A DNA stretch of 64,000 nt, from the NCBI GenBank assembly GCA_023447635.1, contig JAEXNA010000100.1, positions 1 to 64,000 of the forward strand. The letters run 5' to 3'. Shown here in pieces: positions 24,009 through 33,210 of this stretch. The position numbers and the translations under genes are program-made. The stretch's first letter is position 1. Each line of letters starts with the position of its first letter. This stretch comes from Vulcanimicrobiota bacterium (GTDB taxonomy: Bacteria; Vulcanimicrobiota; Xenobia; Xenobiales; JADMJV01). The notes under the pieces were generated by a model that worked only from the letters and a program-made list of their open reading frames with translations, made no database searches and had not been told where the DNA came from.

Positions 24009-25918
24009 GCCTGGTCAATACCGCCCTGAGCCTGTTCAGCGGCCGGTCCGAAACGGTGGAAGCGGTGGCCCCGCCGGCGGGCTTGTTCAGCTCGTTGATG
24101 ACGAGCGCGGAAGGCCCTGTCTCCACCCCGCCTCCGGCTGGAACAACGGCCGATTCGGGCGAGGGCTTTTCGGATTGGAGCGGCCTGATGGCCCGGACGG
24201 AGGGGTTGGAGGCGGCAGCGCCTATCCCGGCCCCCGTCGCCACGGCCGACCCGGCCAGCACGGACCTACGGGAGTCCCTGGGGCCGGCCGCTGTCGCCTT
24301 AGAGCCGTCGGCCTGCCCGGAGAAGCCCTCGACGGCCTCTCTCGCCGTCGCCACGGCGGCTCCGACGGTTCTTCCCTCGGCCTCTCCCTCGGCGGAGCAG
24401 CCCGAGCCCGAGCCCGAACTCACGCCCACCGTTGCGCCGTTGACGCCTCCCCTCCGTAAAGACGGCAAGGGCCTGGTCGCGGTCGACCGCCAGGGGGAGC
24501 CGGAGGTGGTGGAGGAGGAGGCGGACGGGCTGTCCGAGGAGGTCGAGAAGATCTCGCCGGGCGAGAAGAAGCGCCCGCCTTCGGCCGCCCGCGCTCGCAC
24601 CGATCGGACCGAGGGAGCCGCCGCCACCCACGGACCGCCGACCGCCATGGCCCTCGAGGCTGCCCCGATCGTGCTCGGGCTGCCGCTCCCCACGCTGACC
24701 CTGGCCGGGGAAGGGGGAGGGGAGAGCGAAGCCGTGATTTCCGCGGCAGGCGACTCGCGGGCCGAAGCGATAGCCCCGAGCGCCGATGCCGAGAATCTTG
24801 GGCCTTCGGCTCCTGTCGCCCCGCTCTCTAGCGGGGGCAGCGTTTCCGACACAACCGAGGCAGTATCAGCGACCCTCGCCTCCTTCGTCCTGGGGGACAC
24901 TGGTGATTCGCCTCTTCCCGAAGACGTCGCCACGATGGTCGCCACAGCGAACGCCCCGACCGTTGCTACGGCTTCGAGTCGGCCCAAAGGCCCGACCTTG
25001 CCGGAAGTGTCCGCCTCGTCCGGGGCGGGCTCGCAAGAGGGTGTCGCGATGCTCGAGTCGTCCTCTTCCCGGACCGCCTCGGCGTCTCCCACCACAGCCG
25101 TCTCGACCAGCGCGGGGGCGCTCGCCGCGACGACTCCCACCCTCACCGCCGTGAGCGTGACCTCTGCCCCCTCCAACCCCCTTCCCCGAAAGGAGAACGA
25201 AGTTGAAGGACGCGTGGGCGCCCGCACGGGCAAGCCGCTGGTCCGTTCCCTGGTCGAGATCGGAGGCCAGAACGCGGGACCCAGCGTGGGAGGCCGGGCC
25301 GCCCTGCAAGCGCCCCTCCCAGCCGCGCCTCTGGCCTCTCGAGGAACCGGGCCCGCGCTAGAGTTCGCCACGGTCCTGGACGCTATCGACCCGGCCGGCG
25401 GTCCCGACCTGCCCGAAGCCGAGAGCGAAGCGGCCCGCTTGGAAGCTCCCTCTCTGAGCGCCGCGCCTTCGGAGGGGATCGCCCCCGAGGGGCCGCGAGC
25501 AGCACCCGAGCGCCTGACCGCCGCCCATTTCCCCCATCGACTGGAAGAGCTTCGCTCGGAACTGCTGGAGCAGGGGAAGGAGCGCCATCTGGTTAGCCTC
25601 GAGCTGGAGCCGGAGCATCTGGGCAAGGTGCGCGTCTCGCTAAGCTGCGAGCCCGCTTCGGAAAAGGTGCGCGCCCTGCTCTCCGTGACCAGCGGCGAGA
25701 CCGCCAGGGTGCTGGATAAAGCGCTGAGCAGCGCCGGAACGGACGGGCTGGCGATCAGTATCGAGATCGGAAGCGGGACTTCAGAGGGCCGAGGTTGGGC
25801 CGATAGCCCGACCCGACCTCCTTTGCCCCCGCGCCGCACGGAGTCGCCCTTGGAGGCGACGCTCGCCAGCCTGGTCGAGCCAACCCCTCGGGTCGCCCCG
25901 CGCGGCCTCTACGCCTGA
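23996..25918 (+). CDS. fliK: Flagellar hook-length control protein FliK
   Basis: FliK measures hook length and triggers the FlhB specificity switch. Of 640 residues, the first 500 or so are low-complexity Ala/Pro/Ser/Glu sequence without clear structure. The Flg_hook domain is at about 520-600: LVSLELEPEHLGKVRVSLSC, then VRALLSVTSGETARVLDKAL. The start at 23996 lies 13 bases inside the end of fliI with GGAAGAGG seven bases upstream. A long unstructured N-terminus is expected for a ruler protein; this one is longer than the enteric form. Confidence 0.85.
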   Translation: MEPLSLVNTALSLFSGRSETVEAVAPPAGLFSSLMTSAEGPVSTPPPAGTTADSGEGFSDWSGLMARTEGLEAAAPIPAPVATADPASTDLRESLGPAAVALEPSACPEKPSTASLAVATAAPTVLPSASPSAEQPEPEPELTPTVAPLTPPLRKDGKGLVAVDRQGEPEVVEEEADGLSEEVEKISPGEKKRPPSAARARTDRTEGAAATHGPPTAMALEAAPIVLGLPLPTLTLAGEGGGESEAVISAAGDSRAEAIAPSADAENLGPSAPVAPLSSGGSVSDTTEAVSATLASFVLGDTGDSPLPEDVATMVATANAPTVATASSRPKGPTLPEVSASSGAGSQEGVAMLESSSSRTASASPTTAVSTSAGALAATTPTLTAVSVTSAPSNPLPRKENEVEGRVGARTGKPLVRSLVEIGGQNAGPSVGGRAALQAPLPAAPLASRGTGPALEFATVLDAIDPAGGPDLPEAESEAARLEAPSLSAAPSEGIAPEGPRAAPERLTAAHFPHRLEELRSELLEQGKERHLVSLELEPEHLGKVRVSLSCEPASEKVRALLSVTSGETARVLDKALSSAGTDGLAISIEIGSGTSEGRGWADSPTRPPLPPRRTESPLEATLASLVEPTPRVAPRGLYA

Positions 25919-25945
25919 ACCACAACCTGATACCTGGAGAACAGC

Positions 25946-26383
25946 ATGGCAGTCAACAGTGCAACGTCCGCGCCCAGCGCGGCGTCAACAGCAACCTCGA
26001 GCAGTAAGAACACCGCCGATTCGATCGCGGAAGCCCGCCAACACGGCGACTTTCTGAAACTGTTCCTGGCCCAGGTCACCCAGCAAGACCCGCTCGAGCC
26101 GATGAAAAACGCCGAGCTGATGCAGCAGGTGATCGGGATCGAAACCATCGAGCGGCTGGGACAGCTCGACGAAGGGCTGCAGGCCCTGGCAAAAGTTGAT
26201 CTGGCTCAAGGAGCCAGCTTGATCGGAAAGACCGTGAAGGTCGCGAATTCGGAGGTCACCGGACGGGTGGACCGAGTTCTCTTCCGCAACGGTCAGACTC
26301 TGATGGTGGTGGGGGGCAAAGAGCTGCCGCTTTCCAGCATCGAGTCGCTGGAAGCCGGCAACGCCTCCAGCGCTAACGGATAA
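25946..26383 (+). CDS. flgD: Flagellar hook assembly scaffold FlgD (short form)
   Basis: FlgD caps the growing hook. The N-terminal domain is clear: FLKLFLAQVTQQDPLEPMKN, then ELMQQVIGIETIERLGQLDE. A short beta segment ASLIGKTVKVANSEVTGRVD follows, then an end at residue 145. The common FlgD carries extra tudor/Fn3-like domains and is about 220 residues, so this is a short version. It precedes flgE by 30 bases. Confidence 0.9.
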   Translation: MAVNSATSAPSAASTATSSSKNTADSIAEARQHGDFLKLFLAQVTQQDPLEPMKNAELMQQVIGIETIERLGQLDEGLQALAKVDLAQGASLIGKTVKVANSEVTGRVDRVLFRNGQTLMVVGGKELPLSSIESLEAGNASSANG

Positions 26384-26413
26384 AAGAACAGAAAGCAAAG
26401 GAGCCGTCATCTT

Positions 26414-27673
26414 ATGAGTCGCGCACTCTTCACCGCCATCTCTGGCCTGAACAACTTCCAGCAGATGCTCGATGTGACTTCGAACAACATCTCTAACATG
26501 AACTCGACCGGGTTCAAAAGCAGCCGCGTCAACTTCCAGGAGTTGATGAGCCAGACGTCCCGCGCCGGCACCGCCCCGTCGGACAACCTGGGTGGCACCA
26601 ACCCCCTGCAGGTTGGTCTGGGCAGCAAAATCACCTCGGTGGACCGAGTCTTCACCCAGGGAGCCATGGAGGTGACCAAGTCGGTCACCGACCTCGCCAT
26701 CACGGGCGACGGCTTCTTCGTGCTCGAGAACGGAACTACCGACGGCTACACCCGTAACGGTCACTTCACGGTCGACGTCGACGGCTTCCTGGTCGACGAC
26801 GCCGGGCGCTACGTCAAAGGCTGGCAAGCCGCGGACGGCGTGATCGACAGCGAGGCCGCCACCGGCCGCCTGCAGATCCAGGTGGGTAAGCAGACCATCT
26901 CTCGCCCTACCACGGTGGCCGCGCTAGGCGGTAACCTGGACGCTCGGGCCGACGTCTTCAACCCGGGACCGCCGGCCACCGGCGGACGCACCCTCAGCGA
27001 GATGACGGTGTATGACTCGCTGGGTATGGAGCATCGCGTCACCTTCACTTTCACCAAGGTCGCTCCCGGCGGCGGTGCCGCGGCGGCCTGGGACTGGACG
27101 GCCGAAGCGAACGGCGTGCCGGTGGGTAACGGAACCACCTCCTTCACCTCGACGGGTCTTTACGACGCGGCCAACTCGACCCCCGGAACGATCAGCTTCA
27201 CTCCGACCAACGGCGCCAACCCGGTGAACGTGGACTTTGACCTGAGCTCGATCACCCAGCTGGCCTCGGTGCCCGAGAGTGAGTTGGTCAACCGCGGTCA
27301 GGACGGCTACTCGGCCGGGACCCTGGTGGACTTCGAGATCGGCAGCACGGGCAAGATCGTGGGTCGCTACAGCAACGGTCAACTGGCCGACGTAGGTCAG
27401 ATCGCGACCGCTTTCTTCGGTAACCCGCGCGGTCTGGAAGGCGGTCAGGGTGGAGTGTTCCTGCGCTCGGCCAACAGCGGCGAGCCGGTCATCGGCGAAC
27501 CGGGCAGCGGCCCTCGCGGCGGGCTAACGGCGGGCGCGCTCGAGATGTCCAACGTCGACCTGACGGCCGAGTTCTCTCGCCTGATCCTGGCCCAGCGGGC
27601 CTTCCAGGCGAACTCGCGCGTGGTCACCACGATGGACGAGGTGTTGACCGAGGTCAACAACCTGAAGCGCTAA
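26414..27673 (+). CDS. flgE: Flagellar hook protein FlgE
   Basis: FlgE polymerises into the hook. The N-terminal rod/hook signature is FTAISGLNNFQQMLDVTSNN followed by ISNMNSTGFKSSR. The middle has LAITGDGFFVLENGTTDGYT and the D1/D2 beta domains. The C-terminal helix is VDLTAEFSRLILAQRAFQAN followed by SRVVTTMDEVLTEVNNLKR. The length of 419 is normal. It follows flgD in the standard order. Confidence 0.96.
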   Translation: MSRALFTAISGLNNFQQMLDVTSNNISNMNSTGFKSSRVNFQELMSQTSRAGTAPSDNLGGTNPLQVGLGSKITSVDRVFTQGAMEVTKSVTDLAITGDGFFVLENGTTDGYTRNGHFTVDVDGFLVDDAGRYVKGWQAADGVIDSEAATGRLQIQVGKQTISRPTTVAALGGNLDARADVFNPGPPATGGRTLSEMTVYDSLGMEHRVTFTFTKVAPGGGAAAAWDWTAEANGVPVGNGTTSFTSTGLYDAANSTPGTISFTPTNGANPVNVDFDLSSITQLASVPESELVNRGQDGYSAGTLVDFEIGSTGKIVGRYSNGQLADVGQIATAFFGNPRGLEGGQGGVFLRSANSGEPVIGEPGSGPRGGLTAGALEMSNVDLTAEFSRLILAQRAFQANSRVVTTMDEVLTEVNNLKR

Positions 27674-27685
27674 GGGTCGGGTACG

Positions 27686-28459
27686 ATGAGAGGTCCGAAT
27701 CTTCTGCCCCTGCTGGGGCTCGGTCTGGGGGCGCTCTGCTTGCTCGGCGCTCTCGAGCTCGAGGGGCAGACGGTTCGGGCCTTTTTCTCCCTGCCGGCGC
27801 TGCTGGTGGTGCTGGGCGGCAGCCTGGGCGCCAGCTTGATTTCGCTGCGCTGGAAGGACCGTCAGGATATCCTGGCGATCATCCGGGGGCTGTTCGCCAA
27901 CGAGCGACGAGAGCGGCTGCAGCTAGCCGGACACCTGGTCGACTGGGCCCGCGAGGGTCGTCGCCAGGGGGTGCTGGCGCTGCAGCCGTCTCTGGTCAAG
28001 GTGGATATGCCGATCGTGGCCCGAGCGCTGCAGGCGCTGGCCGACGGCGAACCGGCCGACCGGATCGAGCTTTTGTTCGAGTTGGAAAAGGTGCGTCGCC
28101 AGCGTTACTTCCGTCGCGGCGAGCAGTTCCTGGAAAGCCTGGGCGGCTACAGCCCGACCTTCGGGATCATCGGAACGGTGATGGTGCTGGTCTCGGTGCT
28201 GGGCGACATGCAGCGGCCAGAAGCGCTGGCCCAGGGCGTGGCCAGCGCCTTCATCGCCACTTTCTACGGTATCGTTTTCGCTAATCTGGTCTTCTTACCG
28301 CTGGCTCGTCGGGTCGAGCGCGAGTGCGCTGAAGAGGTCGAGACGCTAGAGATGCTGGCGACCGGGTTCAAAGCGATCGCCATCGGCGAGCACCCCACCG
28401 TGCTCAAGGACCGACTGCAGCTGTACCTGGATTGGGAAGAGGAAGAGGAGGCCGCGTGA
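27686..28459 (+). CDS. Second MotA-type stator channel protein
   Basis: The 257-residue protein belongs to the MotA/PomA group and resembles the shorter form. Transmembrane segments lie at about 6-22, 31-52, 149-170 and 180-202. The last pair includes the conserved region GGYSPTFGIIGTVMVLVSVL. It is clearly different from the MotA at 7187, which is 285 residues with another N-terminus. The start follows flgE by 12 bases and its stop overlaps the next gene (GTGA). Whether it conducts protons or sodium cannot be read reliably. Confidence 0.88.
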   Translation: MRGPNLLPLLGLGLGALCLLGALELEGQTVRAFFSLPALLVVLGGSLGASLISLRWKDRQDILAIIRGLFANERRERLQLAGHLVDWAREGRRQGVLALQPSLVKVDMPIVARALQALADGEPADRIELLFELEKVRRQRYFRRGEQFLESLGGYSPTFGIIGTVMVLVSVLGDMQRPEALAQGVASAFIATFYGIVFANLVFLPLARRVERECAEEVETLEMLATGFKAIAIGEHPTVLKDRLQLYLDWEEEEEAA

Positions 28460-29160
28460 GCAGCGACGGAGGGGGTCGCCATCGCTGGCTGATCTCGTAC
28501 GCGGACATGCTGACGCTGCTGTTCTGCTTGTTCTTGACCCTGTTCTCGATGTCGCAGATGCAGGTCAAGGTGCTGGGCGAGCAGGTCACCGAGCTGAAGC
28601 AGAAGCTGAACTCGGCGGCGGCTCCAACCCCGGCTCCCGCTCCGCCTTCCCTGGACCTGGCCTCGCCGACCCCCGTCCTGCCGGTACCGGGAGCGAGGAC
28701 GGTCTCGCCGCTGAAGCTGCCGTCGCGCTGGCAAGTGCGTTCCGAGGGCGACGAGCTGCACCTGAGCATGTCCTGCGACCAGGTGCTGTTCGCCTCGGGC
28801 AGTGCGGTGCTGCAACCGGGCGGTCAGGCGGTTCTCGATGAACTGCGCCCGGTGCTGGCAGCGCCCGACGCGGTGCTGCGGGTCGAAGGCCACACCGACA
28901 ACGTGCCGCTGCGCGGCTCGATCTACCGGGACAACTGGGAGCTGTCGGTGGCCCGCTCGCAGGCGGTCGTGCGCTACCTGATGACCTCGTTTCAGGCTGG
29001 GCCGCAGCGTTTCTCCTTGATGGGCTACGGGGCGTCGCAGCCGGTGGCCAGCAACGAGAACGAGCAGGGTCGCCGGTTGAATCGGCGCGTGGTGATCGTG
29101 GTGCGGCGGACCGCCGGCGCCTCCTGGGACCCGTCCGAACTGGTCTCTAGCGAGCCGTAG
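28456..29160 (+). CDS. Second MotB-type stator anchor protein
   Basis: This 234-residue protein pairs with the preceding MotA-type gene. Near the N-terminus RHRWLISYADMLTLLFCLFL contains the ion-binding Asp as D17 in the transmembrane helix. A Pro/Ala-rich linker at about 55-90 leads to an OmpA-like domain (FASGSAVLQPGG, VEGHTDNVPLRG, NEQGRRLNRRVVIVV). The GTG start at 28456 overlaps the stop of the upstream gene; a longer start would lie inside that gene. It is shorter at both ends than the MotB at 8073. Confidence 0.88.
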   Translation: MSSDGGGRHRWLISYADMLTLLFCLFLTLFSMSQMQVKVLGEQVTELKQKLNSAAAPTPAPAPPSLDLASPTPVLPVPGARTVSPLKLPSRWQVRSEGDELHLSMSCDQVLFASGSAVLQPGGQAVLDELRPVLAAPDAVLRVEGHTDNVPLRGSIYRDNWELSVARSQAVVRYLMTSFQAGPQRFSLMGYGASQPVASNENEQGRRLNRRVVIVVRRTAGASWDPSELVSSEP

Positions 29161-29173
29161 CCGCCGGTGGCGC

Positions 29174-29833
29174 TCAGGTCGCTTCGAAGGCGCCGGGGTT
29201 ACTGACCAGACCGGTTTTCCAGGCGTGGATGGCGGCCTGGGTGCGGCTTTTTAAGCCCAGTTTGGTCAGAATACTGCTGACGTTGGCTTTGACCGTCTTT
29301 TCGGCCACGGCCAGCGGTTCGGCGATCTCCTTGTTCGAGGCGCCCTGCGCCAGCAGTTTCAGAATTTTGAGCTCGCGGTCCGAGAGCTGCTCGAGCGGGT
29401 CGGGCGACTGGAACGACTTGACCAGGCGTTTGGAGGCCTCGGGCGATAGCTGGATTTTGCCTTCGGCGGCGGCCTTGATGGCGCTGCGAAGTTCGTCGGC
29501 TTCGGTGTTTTTGAGCAGGTAGCCAGTGGCGCCCTCTTTGACCGCCTGCACCACCGACTTGTCTTCGAGCACGGACGTCAGCGCGATCACTTCGACATCG
29601 GGGAAGCGCAGGCGGCACTGGCGGATCGCCTCGATGCCGCCCATTTCGGGCATCATCAGATCCATCAGAACGACCTGAGGCGATAGCTCTTCGATACGAG
29701 CCAACGCTTCGAGCCCGTTGCCGGCCTCGCCCACGATCTCGAGTTCGGGGTCCAGGTCCAGAAACATGCGTAATCCCTGGCGGACCACGGCGTGGTCATC
29801 GACCAGCAAGATACGAATCGGTCTAGTCATCAT
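29174..29833 (-). CDS. NarL/LuxR-family response regulator
   Basis: The 219-residue protein has a receiver domain with D11/D12, phosphoacceptor D58 in VLMDLMMPEMGG and K108 in YLLKNT. A C-terminal LuxR-type helix-turn-helix (LSDRELKILKLLAQGASNKE, then KTVKANVSSILTKLGLKSR) follows. GAGG six bases before favours the ATG at 29833; a GTG three bases upstream and an ATG three bases downstream are alternatives. The start overlaps the 3' end of the partner kinase gene. Target genes are unknown, and the pair lies just beyond the second stator genes. Confidence 0.92.
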   Translation of the reverse strand: MMTRPIRILLVDDHAVVRQGLRMFLDLDPELEIVGEAGNGLEALARIEELSPQVVLMDLMMPEMGGIEAIRQCRLRFPDVEVIALTSVLEDKSVVQAVKEGATGYLLKNTEADELRSAIKAAAEGKIQLSPEASKRLVKSFQSPDPLEQLSDRELKILKLLAQGASNKEIAEPLAVAEKTVKANVSSILTKLGLKSRTQAAIHAWKTGLVSNPGAFEAT

Positions 29834-30965
29834 CACTTACCTCGTCTTCGACGACGCCCGTCAGGGGCGGGCCTCGCCGGATGGTGGCCTGGATGGTGGT
29901 GCCCTCCGGGCCGGTCTCGATCCGCCAGCGGCCGTCGGCGGCCTCGGCTCGCTCCTGCATGACGCGCAGGCCGTGGCCGCTGGTGGATTCCGGTTTGAAA
30001 CCGGGGCCGTTGTCGCGGACCACCAGCGTGACCTGGTCGGCTTCACTCTGTAGCAAGATCGACACTCTGGTAGCGTCTTCGGCATGTTTGATGCAATTGT
30101 GCAGAGCTTCGGTAGTGATTTTATAGAGGGCGTACTTCCGGTCGTAGTCCAACTCTTCGGAGCTGTGCTGTTCATGCTGGAAGGTGATCTCGAAGTCGGT
30201 TCGCAGCCCCACCGCCTGAGCGTGGTTTTCCAGCACCGCCGCGAGCGGCACATCTTCCAGGCTTTTGGGACGAAGCTTGAAGAGCAGGGCTCGCATCTCG
30301 GTCAGCGACGATTCGGTCAAGCTCAGGCAGTACTGCAGGGCGCTGGCGTTATCTTCGCCCATGCTCGCCTTCGCCATGGCGGTACGCAGGCCGAGGCCGA
30401 TCCCGTAGAGGCTTTGGGACAGAGTGTCGTGCAGTTCACGGCCCAGGCGCTGCCGCTCTTCTAAACGGGTGCTGGCAGCGACCTGTTCTTCCAGTTGCTG
30501 GCGGGTCGCTTCCAGCGCTTCTTCTAGATCTTGCTGGCGATTTTTGAGCATGGCTTCGGCCTCTTTACGGACAGTGATATCCACGATCGAAGCGAGATAG
30601 AAAAGCGGTTGGGTGGGTAGCAGCGTCAGCCCGACTTCGACAGGGAATTCCTGGCCGTCGGATTTGCGGGCCGCCAGGTCGCGCCCCTGGCCCATGGGGC
30701 GGGTCGAGGGGTTGCGTACGAAGTTTTCATACAGCGAGGGATGACGCACCGCGAAGCGTTCGGGAAGCAGCAGTTCAATGGTCTGGCCCAGCAGTTCGTC
30801 CTTGGCGTAGCCGAACAGTTTCAGCGCGGCCTGATTGGCGGCCAGGATGCGGCGCTGGTCGTCGGCCATGAGGATAGCCACCGGTAGGGTCTCGACGACG
30901 CGCTCGACTTCCTCGACCTGAAACATAGTAAGGTTTTCCTGTGCTTTTAAAGCAACTCCTTCCAT
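29823..30965 (-). CDS. PAS-domain histidine kinase, NarX/DegS type
   Basis: The 380-residue cytoplasmic kinase has a PAS domain (about 20-140, VAILMADDQRRILAANQAAL), a coiled coil (140-185), a HisKA_3 dimerisation domain with the phosphoacceptor in RLGRELHDTLSQSLYGIG, and a HATPase with ALHNCIKHAEDATR, DNGPGF and GHGLRVMQERAEA. No membrane segment is present. It is the obvious partner of the downstream NarL-type regulator. AGGAAAA favours the ATG at 30926 as the true start; the ATG at 30965 has no ribosome site. Confidence 0.9.
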   Translation of the reverse strand: MEGVALKAQENLTMFQVEEVERVVETLPVAILMADDQRRILAANQAALKLFGYAKDELLGQTIELLLPERFAVRHPSLYENFVRNPSTRPMGQGRDLAARKSDGQEFPVEVGLTLLPTQPLFYLASIVDITVRKEAEAMLKNRQQDLEEALEATRQQLEEQVAASTRLEERQRLGRELHDTLSQSLYGIGLGLRTAMAKASMGEDNASALQYCLSLTESSLTEMRALLFKLRPKSLEDVPLAAVLENHAQAVGLRTDFEITFQHEQHSSEELDYDRKYALYKITTEALHNCIKHAEDATRVSILLQSEADQVTLVVRDNGPGFKPESTSGHGLRVMQERAEAADGRWRIETGPEGTTIQATIRRGPPLTGVVEDEVSDDD

Positions 30966-31135
30966 CGTAGGAGTTCCTGGGAGAAGGTTGGAGGGAGGTT
31001 TTCAGGGGAAATCTTCGCTTTTCTCGGTCCGGTCCAGGCCCATGCGGGGGCCCGTTGTCTCGCGCTGGGAGCCCAGTAGAGGCGAGTTCTGCGCCTGGGG
31101 AGAGGCTCCCCGGGTTGAGGAGAGAAGGGGCATGC

Positions 31136-31777
31136 ATGCTGGCCCTCGAGGATACGAACCGTCGTCGCGCCGTAGCTCTGCTGACTTTAAGCAGCGCCGG
31201 CTTGGCCGCGCTGGCCCTTTGGGCCAATCGGCGCCGTTGCCCGGCTCCGTGCTCGCTGGGACACCTGCGCCTGGGCCGCATCTGGGAGTACGACGTGGCG
31301 CCCAGCGGCGCGGTCGAGACCACCGAAGTGATGGAGTGCTGGACCTTGCCCGACGGACGTCCCGCTTTTCGAGTCGACTACCGGCGAGGCGAGACGGTGA
31401 TCGACGCCGTGTTCTCCCGGGATGAACGCGGCCATCTCATCCAACTGAGCCAGTCCAACGGAACGGCCACCTTCGACCCTCCGCTGGTCGGGCTAGGGAA
31501 GCTGAAGGTCGGTGCCTGCTGGAGCACCACCTCCTGGATGATCTTCCCCTCCAAGTTCCGCGCCTCGTCACCTACCGAACTGTCGGGCCGCATCGTAGCC
31601 TGGGAGAGCGTGACCGTTCCGGCGGGGACTTTTCAAGCCTTTCGCATCGAGCAGGTCACCAACGGTCGTCCTAGCACGACCTGGTACGCTCCCGAGGTGG
31701 GGATGGTGCGCGAAATCTGCGGCGAGGACGACCTGCTGCTGCGTCGCATCATCGACCAGCGTCGCGCCGAGGCCTGA
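31136..31777 (+). CDS. Membrane-anchored protein of unknown function
   Basis: I do not recognise this 213-residue protein. A transmembrane or uncleaved signal segment at about 12-30 (AVALLTLSSAGLAALALW) is followed by an extracytoplasmic beta-rich domain. The ending VPAGTFQAFRIEQVTNGRP followed by TTWYAPEVGMVRE resembles a motif seen in several secreted proteins of the DUF3108-like type. Start choice is the ATG at 31136 after AGAAGGGG; the overlapping upstream open frame has no support. It converges with the CreD-like gene, seven bases apart. Confidence 0.7.
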   Translation: MLALEDTNRRRAVALLTLSSAGLAALALWANRRRCPAPCSLGHLRLGRIWEYDVAPSGAVETTEVMECWTLPDGRPAFRVDYRRGETVIDAVFSRDERGHLIQLSQSNGTATFDPPLVGLGKLKVGACWSTTSWMIFPSKFRASSPTELSGRIVAWESVTVPAGTFQAFRIEQVTNGRPSTTWYAPEVGMVREICGEDDLLLRRIIDQRRAEA

Positions 31778-31784
31778 GCCCGCC

Positions 31785-33131
31785 TCAACCCTCCCCCTGA
31801 ACACTCCAACCCACCACCAGACCCAGCCCCAGCCCGGTGAGCAGCAGTCCCGTCCAGCCCGGCCAGGCGAAGGCCAGCCAGGTCAGCCAGCCGAGAACGG
31901 CCGGCCCCAAAGCCCCGCGACCGGCGCACCACAGCCCCAGGCCGCAGCCGACCGTCCCGCCCCAGAACAGCCCCCAGCCGAAGGCCAGGAAGGTCCACAG
32001 GTACGAGGCAAGGGCCACTCCGCCTGCATAACAGAGGCTGGCCTGCAGCAAGGTTCGAGGCTTTCCGCCGATCACTAAAGCCAGCGCTCCCAGGTAGAGC
32101 AGCAGCCCGAGCGGAGCGAACGTCAAGGTCTTTCGCACCAACTCGGGCTTGGGCGTGGCGGGGAAGTCCAGGGAGATGTCCTGCGAGGTGATCACGTCGT
32201 CGAGGTCCCAGGTCCAGGTGTCCCCGGCCGAGGAGTTCGGAAAAAGGCTGTCGCGGCGGAAACGGATGCCCGAGTTGTCCGAATTCAGGCCGAACTTGAG
32301 ATGCCCGATCGCCTCCCGCTGCGAGGTCGGAGAGTAGGTCCAGGAGCGTCGGCCGCGGTGCTGGTAGGCGACCTTGACCTGCACCTGGCCGCCCGCTTCG
32401 ACCTCGCCCTCCCACTCGGGGGGCGAAGGGCGCCCGTTCACCGTCATCTGAAAGTCCCGCAGGGTCCCGCTGTCCTCGGGGAAGGGGAAGCGAAAGCGCA
32501 GGACGGCCGGCTTCTGCAGCGGGTTGCGAAAGCTGTAGCTGGCCTGGAAGTCCGCCTGGTAGGCGGTGGAGGAGGGGACAAAGTCGAGGTTCAGGGCCAG
32601 CAGCGAGTCGTCGAGAGGCAGCGGAAGGTAGCGTTGAAAGTCGATGCTTCGTCGCACCAGGGTGGCGTGGGGCGTCTCTTCCAGTCGGTCCCGTACGGCC
32701 AGGATGTGGTCGACGGGCTCCATGTCCAGTCCGTTCCAGCCGGGCAGGGCGGTCAGCCCTTCGACCTGCAGGGCGCTCTGGGCAAAGGTCAGGGTCTGCT
32801 CGCGCGAGGTCCGCTCCTGATACGAGGCGCTGGGAGCGTACTGCACGGTTTCGCCTCCGGCCTGATCGGCCACGCTGGCGTAGACGGCGTTGTCCCGAGC
32901 CTGCAGTCGGTCCACCGTGGCATCGCCCAGCACTCCGAGCAGACGCAGCTGCAGCAGCACCAGCACGCCCAGGACGGCGAACTGGGCGCTGCGGGCGGCC
33001 GGTTTGGGGTCGAAGCGGGCCCAGGCCGAAAGGCCGACCAGCAGGAGGCCGGTCAGGGTCAGATGGCCGGTGAGAAGATCTCCGGCGGCCTGGAAGAAGT
33101 CGCTGAGGGCGGTGACGATGTGGTTGCTCAT
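31785..33131 (-). CDS. CreD-like multi-pass inner membrane protein
   Basis: The 448-residue protein has a transmembrane pair near the N-terminus (about 22-38 and 50-66), a large periplasmic beta-rich domain (about 80-320) and five to six transmembrane segments in the last 120 residues. This layout matches CreD, and the gene is divergent from a PhoB/PhoR-type pair, as might be expected for a CreBCD-like system. Residue-level similarity to CreD is weak, so the name is a hypothesis. The ATG at 33131 gives a good membrane start; a longer frame is unsupported. Confidence 0.6.
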   Translation of the reverse strand: MSNHIVTALSDFFQAAGDLLTGHLTLTGLLLVGLSAWARFDPKPAARSAQFAVLGVLVLLQLRLLGVLGDATVDRLQARDNAVYASVADQAGGETVQYAPSASYQERTSREQTLTFAQSALQVEGLTALPGWNGLDMEPVDHILAVRDRLEETPHATLVRRSIDFQRYLPLPLDDSLLALNLDFVPSSTAYQADFQASYSFRNPLQKPAVLRFRFPFPEDSGTLRDFQMTVNGRPSPPEWEGEVEAGGQVQVKVAYQHRGRRSWTYSPTSQREAIGHLKFGLNSDNSGIRFRRDSLFPNSSAGDTWTWDLDDVITSQDISLDFPATPKPELVRKTLTFAPLGLLLYLGALALVIGGKPRTLLQASLCYAGGVALASYLWTFLAFGWGLFWGGTVGCGLGLWCAGRGALGPAVLGWLTWLAFAWPGWTGLLLTGLGLGLVVGWSVQGEG

Positions 33132-33210
33132 GGGCCCAGGATAAGGACCTCGGGTCTCAGCTTGGACACGGGCAGGACACAGTTCGATAACGGAGCGAAG
33201 TTTCTGGGGC

